From NCBI GenBank assembly GCA_017883215.1, contig JADGOA010000118.1, positions 1 to 9,941 of the forward strand: a DNA stretch of 9,941 bases. The letters run 5' to 3'. The notes beneath the pieces were generated by a model that saw only the letters and a list, made by a program, of their open reading frames with translations, made no database searches and had not been told where the DNA came from. Shown piece by piece: positions 6,567 to 9,941 of this stretch (within the stretch, counting starts at the first letter, position 1; each line of letters begins with the position of its first letter). Origin of the DNA: Thermoanaerobaculia bacterium. Its GTDB lineage: Bacteria; Acidobacteriota; Thermoanaerobaculia; Gp7-AA8. Both the position numbers and the translations under genes were made by a program.

Positions 6567-9077
6567 ATGAATCAGACCTTCCGAATTGCCGTTCTCGTTC
6601 TCGCTTCGCTGGCTGCCGTCTCCGCATTCGCCGCGAACCCCCCTGTCGTTTTGTCGATTGATCCCCAGAACGTCGTCGCCGGAACGGCGGCCTTCACCCT
6701 CACGGTCAATGGCGCCGCCAACACATTCGTCAGCGGCGCGACAGTTCGCGTCAACGGGAGCGCGCGCAACACCAGCTTCGTATCAGCGTCGCAGCTGACG
6801 GCGACCATCACCGCCAGCGACATCTTCAACGCCGGCACGTTCCAGATCACCGCCACGAATCCCGGCACCCTGCCGTCGAGCGCGCTCGCGCTGACGGTGC
6901 TTCCGAACAGTCCGACGATCTCGTCGATCGATCCGGCCTTAGTGTCCACCCAAACGGCTCCGCTGACGCTCACCGTCAACGGCCAGAACTTCGCCAGCAC
7001 GGCCACGGTGATGGTGGGGGCCAAGTCCCGCACGACGACGTTCGTCAACACCGGCCAGCTCACGGCCGTCCTCCCGGCTTCGGATTTCGCCTTCTCCACG
7101 ACGCTGCAGATCACGGTGCTGAATCCGAACAACAAGACCTCCAGCGCCGTCCCTCTCACCGTCACCTCGACGACGCCCTCGCCGGCGATCACGGTGATCA
7201 GTCCCAGCACGGTGACGGCGGGCGGCAACGCATTCACGCTCTCCGTGGTCGGCACCGCCTTTGTGAACGGTGCAGTGGTCAAAGCGAACGCGCTCAACCG
7301 GGCCACGACATTCGTGGACACTTCGCATCTGACGGCGCAGATCCTGTCGACCGACATCGTGAAGGCGGGGACGATCAACATCACCGTCGCCAATCCGGAC
7401 GGCTCGACGTCAGCCTCCGCACAGCTCACCGTTGCGGCGACGACCCAACCGGTGATTCTGAGCCTTTCGCCATCTACGATCACTGCCGGCGCCGCTCAGT
7501 TCACGTTGACCATCAACGGATCTGGGTTTGTCAACGGTTCGACGGCGCAGGTGAATGGGAGCTCCCGCAGCGCCACGTTCATCAGCGCCTCGAGTCTGAC
7601 GGTGACTGTGATGACTTCGGACGTGATCAGTCCGGGACAGCTGCCGATCACGGTCACCACGCCGCCGCCGAATGGCTCGGTGTCGAACCAGTTTTCACTC
7701 AACGTCGTTTCGCAGTTCGCTCCGACGATCACGAGCATCACTCCGAGCACGCTTCTAGCCGGTTCACCGAACCTCAAGCTGCTGATCAACGGGAGCAACT
7801 TCCAGACTGACGACATCGCCCAGGCGGGCGGAAGCGCGCGCGTTACCGAATACGTCAGTGCAACGCAGCTGGCGATTACCCTGCTCGCGGGCGACGTCGC
7901 CCAGCCCGGAACGGTCGCGATCACCGTGGCCCGAAAGAACGGCAGCGGCATCTCGGCGCCGCTGACGCTCACTGTCACGGCTGCCGACGCGCTGGCTATC
8001 AGCGGATTCAACCCGCCTTCGGCCGCAGTCGGCCAGGCGCCGTTCACGCTGTCGGTGCTGGGCAACAATTTCGCGACCACGTCTGTGCTGGTCATCGACA
8101 ACGCCACGCGAAGCACGACCTACATCAGCCCGACGACACTCCAGACCGATTTGACGACATCCGATCTCGCGTCGCAACGCGACCTTCCCGTGCAGGTCGT
8201 GAACCCCGGTGGCGTGGTCTCGACGACAGTCCTTTTCTCCGTGACCGCGCTGCAGTTGTCGATCACCTCGCTCACCCCGTCGCAGGTGATCTCCGGCGCG
8301 CCATCGTTCCAACTGTCCGTCGCCGGTACCAATTTTTCCGACCAGTCGGCAATCAACATCAACGGGACGGCGCTCACGACACAGTTGCAGCCCGATGGCA
8401 CCTTGACGGCGACGGTCGGTTCGAGCGTGATCGCGGCTCCGGGGACCCTCTCGGTGACTGTGACATCGAACGGCGCCTCGTCGGCGCCCGCGTCCCTGAT
8501 CGTGTTGCGGCCGGCGATCACCTCGGTCGATCCGTCGATCATTGTCGCCGGATCGTCTTCTGCCGCGCTGACGATCCACGGCTCGGCCTTCCTGGCGTCC
8601 TCGGTTGTGCTCTTCAAAGGGACTCAGCATCAGGCGGTCCTCAATTCGGACGGCACGCTGACCACGTTGCTCACCGGAACCGATCTCGGTGATGCGGGCC
8701 AGTACGGTGTCACGGTGAAGAACTCGGCAAGCTCGACCTCGATCCCCTTCATGATGGAGCTGGTCGCGCCCGGCACGCCTGTCATCACGAGCCTCACCCC
8801 CAACTCGCTGGAGGTCGGAACGTCTCAGACGGGCATTCAGGTGGCGGGAGGCAACTTCGTCCCGGCGTCCGTGGTGCAGGTGAACGGAAGCGATCGCGTG
8901 ACGAACTTCCTCACCAACGTGCTCCTGAGCGCGACGCTGCTGCCTGCCGATCTCGAGGCGCCCGGGAACCTGACCATCACCGTGAAGAACCCTGATGGCG
9001 CGATCTCGCTCCCGGCGACGCTGACCGTGACCGGCGTGTCGTTCTCGCCTCCCCGGCGGCGCGCCGCTCCTCATTAG
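6567..9077 (+). CDS. Secreted protein of nine tandem IPT/TIG domains
   Basis: This 836-aa protein starts with a signal peptide (MNQTFRIAVLVLASLAAVSA, cleavage likely after AFA at residue 22). The rest is nine Ig-like IPT/TIG repeats of 86-91 residues, beginning near residues 25, 115, 205, 294, 385, 475, 562, 648 and 737. Each has the pattern I-x-S-(I/L)-x-P-S near its start, a (L/I)-x-(V/I)-x-G-x-x-F strand, and an LT-(V/I)-T-V type end; most also have a TxF(V/I)S..QLTA segment. No catalytic domain, lipobox, LPXTG motif or other fused module is present. The last ten residues, SPPRRRAAPH, are proline- and arginine-rich and unlike the repeats. Such proteins are usually extracellular or periplasmic adhesion or scaffold components; the partner is unknown. 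ATG 6567 is chosen over ATG 6543 because GGAGGGG lies 7 nt upstream and the signal peptide then starts correctly. Confidence 0.9.
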   Translation: MNQTFRIAVLVLASLAAVSAFAANPPVVLSIDPQNVVAGTAAFTLTVNGAANTFVSGATVRVNGSARNTSFVSASQLTATITASDIFNAGTFQITATNPGTLPSSALALTVLPNSPTISSIDPALVSTQTAPLTLTVNGQNFASTATVMVGAKSRTTTFVNTGQLTAVLPASDFAFSTTLQITVLNPNNKTSSAVPLTVTSTTPSPAITVISPSTVTAGGNAFTLSVVGTAFVNGAVVKANALNRATTFVDTSHLTAQILSTDIVKAGTINITVANPDGSTSASAQLTVAATTQPVILSLSPSTITAGAAQFTLTINGSGFVNGSTAQVNGSSRSATFISASSLTVTVMTSDVISPGQLPITVTTPPPNGSVSNQFSLNVVSQFAPTITSITPSTLLAGSPNLKLLINGSNFQTDDIAQAGGSARVTEYVSATQLAITLLAGDVAQPGTVAITVARKNGSGISAPLTLTVTAADALAISGFNPPSAAVGQAPFTLSVLGNNFATTSVLVIDNATRSTTYISPTTLQTDLTTSDLASQRDLPVQVVNPGGVVSTTVLFSVTALQLSITSLTPSQVISGAPSFQLSVAGTNFSDQSAININGTALTTQLQPDGTLTATVGSSVIAAPGTLSVTVTSNGASSAPASLIVLRPAITSVDPSIIVAGSSSAALTIHGSAFLASSVVLFKGTQHQAVLNSDGTLTTLLTGTDLGDAGQYGVTVKNSASSTSIPFMMELVAPGTPVITSLTPNSLEVGTSQTGIQVAGGNFVPASVVQVNGSDRVTNFLTNVLLSATLLPADLEAPGNLTITVKNPDGAISLPATLTVTGVSFSPPRRRAAPH

Positions 9078-9088
9078 GCAAGGGTGCG

Positions 9089-9117
9089 TGAGGTCCGTGG
9101 CCGTCAGTTGGACCTCA
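9089..9117 (+). other. Hairpin after the TIG gene
   Basis: TGAGGTCC (9089-9096) pairs perfectly with GGACCTCA (9110-9117) around a 13-nt loop. It starts 11 nt after the TIG stop and lies 5 nt before the bidirectional terminator stem. It may stabilise the 3' end or assist termination; no T-run follows directly. Confidence 0.45.
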
Positions 9118-9122
9118 AATGA

Positions 9123-9150
9123 AAAACGCCCCGCGTCGGCGAGGCGTTTT
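9123..9150. terminator. Bidirectional intrinsic terminator between convergent TIG and HU genes
   Basis: AAAACGCC (9123-9130) pairs with GGCGTTTT (9143-9150), and CGC/GCG pairs inside it (9132-9134 with 9139-9141) close a four-base loop. The plus strand ends in GGCGTTTT. The minus strand, reading out of HU, ends in GGCGTTTTT. It lies 24 bp beyond the HU stop and 45 bp beyond the TIG stop, exactly where both convergent transcripts need to end. Confidence 0.82.
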
Positions 9151-9174
9151 CGTCGGGAGCGAATGAATCGTCGC

Positions 9175-9480
9175 CTACTTGCGGCCTTTGGCGCCGCGCT
9201 TCGGCGCGTTCACGAGCTCGCGCAGGTCTTTGCCGGCCTTGAAGCGGACGTTCTTCGACGCAGGGATGGTGATCTTTTCCTTCGTCCGGGGATTGCGCCC
9301 TTCGCGAGCCTTGCGCTGCGATACGGCGAAGCTGCCGAGGCCGGGGATGGCGCAACGCTCCCCTTTCTGGCACGAATCGGAGATGTAACTGACGAACGCA
9401 TCGAACGCTGCCGTAGCCTCTTTCTTGGAGATGCCGGCGTGCTCGGCCATGGCGTTGATGACGTCACCCTTACCTGCCAT
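9175..9480 (-). CDS. HU family DNA-binding protein
   Basis: The 101-aa nucleoid protein binds and bends DNA as a dimer. The sequence shows the HU/IHF layout: N-terminal helices with SKKEATAAFDAFV (18-30), the turn IPGLGSFAVSQR (45-56), the beta-arm motif GRNPRT (61-66), and the final strand and helix with VRFKAGKDLRELVN (78-91). The last ten residues (APKRGAKGRK) form a short lysine/arginine tail beyond the canonical 90-aa core. Two cysteines, C37 and C43, are unusual for HU. The start at 9480 has GAGGAGGA about 7 nt upstream. The gene has its own promoter and shares a terminator with the convergent TIG gene. The sequence does not tell whether it is the main HU or a paralogue, so no symbol is given. 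Confidence 0.95.
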   Translation of the reverse strand: MAGKGDVINAMAEHAGISKKEATAAFDAFVSYISDSCQKGERCAIPGLGSFAVSQRKAREGRNPRTKEKITIPASKNVRFKAGKDLRELVNAPKRGAKGRK

Positions 9481-9506
9481 AACGGTTCCTCCTCAAATTC
9501 AAACGC

Positions 9507-9540
9507 GACAAAAAAACCTGCGGCGGCTTGTGTGGGTTTT
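9507..9540 (-). promoter_or_regulatory. AT-flanked weak hairpin and T7 run in the HU leader
   Basis: In the HU 5' leader on the minus strand, AAAACC and GGTTTT can pair around a 16-nt loop, and the second arm merges into a run of seven T. This resembles a weak attenuator, but only the short AT-rich stem supports it. The T-run could equally be an ordinary spacer. Confidence 0.2.
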
Positions 9541-9544
9541 CGAC

Positions 9545-9573
9545 AATCTAGGAGAACGCTCAGGGATTGTCAA
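9545..9573 (-). promoter_or_regulatory. Sigma-70 promoter of the HU gene
   Basis: On the minus strand TTGACA (9568-9573, all six consensus bases) is followed by a 17-bp spacer and TAGATT (9545-9550, four of six). The start site is expected near 9538, giving a leader of about 58 nt with the ribosome site just before ATG 9480. The -35 box begins 34 bp after the end of the GH15 gene, so HU does not depend on that gene for transcription. Confidence 0.8.
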
Positions 9574-9606
9574 CGGGATTCGGCGCGCCAACATCCAGTT
9601 GATTCT

Positions 9607-9941
9607 CTACGGCGTTTTCAGCGCTTTTCCCGGCAGACGCGCCAGCGCATCGATGTAAGAGCGGACCACCGAGACCACCTGGGCGTGGCTCCATGTGAGC
9701 GGTGCGACCGATAGCGGTGAGCCATCGTATGGATTCACCTGCTCCGGAAGGATGAGAGACGGAAGCGCCTTCGATTTGGCCCACCATAGCATGTCCAGCG
9801 CGCTGCGCAGGTCGTCTGCCGTTCGCGAGCGGGCCAGCGAATACTCGGCAACCCACAGCGAACAGACGATCCAGGGGTTGCCCGGAACACGCGCCGTCTC
9901 TTCACTGATGCGGTGGTACGGGTCGGCTTCGTAGCGTGCGA
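9607..9941 (-). CDS. GH15 glucoamylase-like protein, C-terminal fragment (cut by window edge)
   Basis: The last 110 codons of a minus-strand gene are visible and run off the right edge. The translation contains DPYHRISEETARVPGNPWIV, then an SLWVAEYSLA stretch, then LPEQVNPYDGSPLSVAPLTW followed by SHA. This is the C-terminal part of the catalytic (alpha/alpha)6 barrel of glycoside hydrolase family 15, and the glutamate of LPEQ (codon 9742-9744) fits the family's general base. GH15 enzymes remove glucose from non-reducing ends of alpha-glucans; some members act on trehalose, dextran or other alpha-glucosides, so the substrate is open. The gene ends at TAG 9607-9609 with a short tail (ARLPGKALKTP). 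No terminator is evident before the HU promoter. Any signal peptide lies outside the window. Confidence 0.88.
   Translation of the reverse strand, partial: ARYEADPYHRISEETARVPGNPWIVCSLWVAEYSLARSRTADDLRSALDMLWWAKSKALPSLILPEQVNPYDGSPLSVAPLTWSHAQVVSVVRSYIDALARLPGKALKTP

Noticed and set aside
7764..9074. 436-codon open frame on the minus strand
   Set aside because: Antisense to the TIG repeats. It consists almost entirely of arginine, aspartate and glycine runs and has no ribosome-binding site.
9088..9714. 208-codon plus-strand frame over the HU gene
   Set aside because: It crosses the bidirectional terminator, the HU gene in antisense and the HU promoter. HU has a full family signature, promoter and ribosome site.
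9560..9856. 98-codon minus-strand frame starting with ATG near 9856
   Set aside because: It overlaps the GH15 fragment in another frame. The frame ending at 9607 reads a clear GH15 C-terminus through to the window edge.

Overview
The window is GC-rich bacterial chromosome that carries ordinary metabolic, secreted and structural genes. I see no phage, transposon, plasmid, CRISPR or defence genes. Several features recall Acidobacteriota, but this is inference from gene style and no rRNA or other phylogenetic marker is present. They are a secreted M14 peptidase with a C-terminal amidotransferase-like domain, a signal-peptide protein made only of IPT/TIG repeats, hairpin-rich GC repeats between genes, and -10-like boxes almost touching some start codons.

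Layout from left to right. Positions 1-175 are non-coding and hold a REP-like hairpin and two degenerate copies of an 18-bp motif. A small membrane protein (CBU_0592-like) lies on the minus strand at 176-418, divergent from a secreted M14 metallopeptidase at 536-3124. The 198-bp gap after the peptidase is mostly hairpins, including a perfect 24-bp inverted repeat. Next are a MEMO1-family protein (3323-4141) and glycogen synthase GlgA (4291-5757). A tiny membrane-peptide ORF (5804-5902) and a free methionine-(R)-sulfoxide reductase (5899-6363) follow; their TTGA overlap suggests coupled translation. A 203-bp gap with short GGTCGG repeats precedes a secreted protein of nine IPT/TIG domains (6567-9077). 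That gene converges on an HU-family DNA-binding gene (9175-9480, minus), and a bidirectional terminator sits between them. HU has the only consensus sigma-70 promoter I found. The right edge cuts the 3' end of a GH15 glucoamylase-like gene (minus).

Functional links are modest. GlgA makes the alpha-1,4-glucan chain and the GH15 enzyme could hydrolyse such glucans, so storage polysaccharide metabolism is represented on both flanks. fRMsr repairs oxidised free methionine and appears to be read from the glgA transcript. The MEMO1 protein lacks its usual AMMECR1 and radical-SAM partners here. The M14 peptidase and the TIG protein are both exported.

I do not see a clear undescribed system. The best candidates for a second look are the small ORF coupled to fRMsr, the long inverted repeat at 3186-3269, and the nine-domain TIG protein with its short arginine-rich tail.
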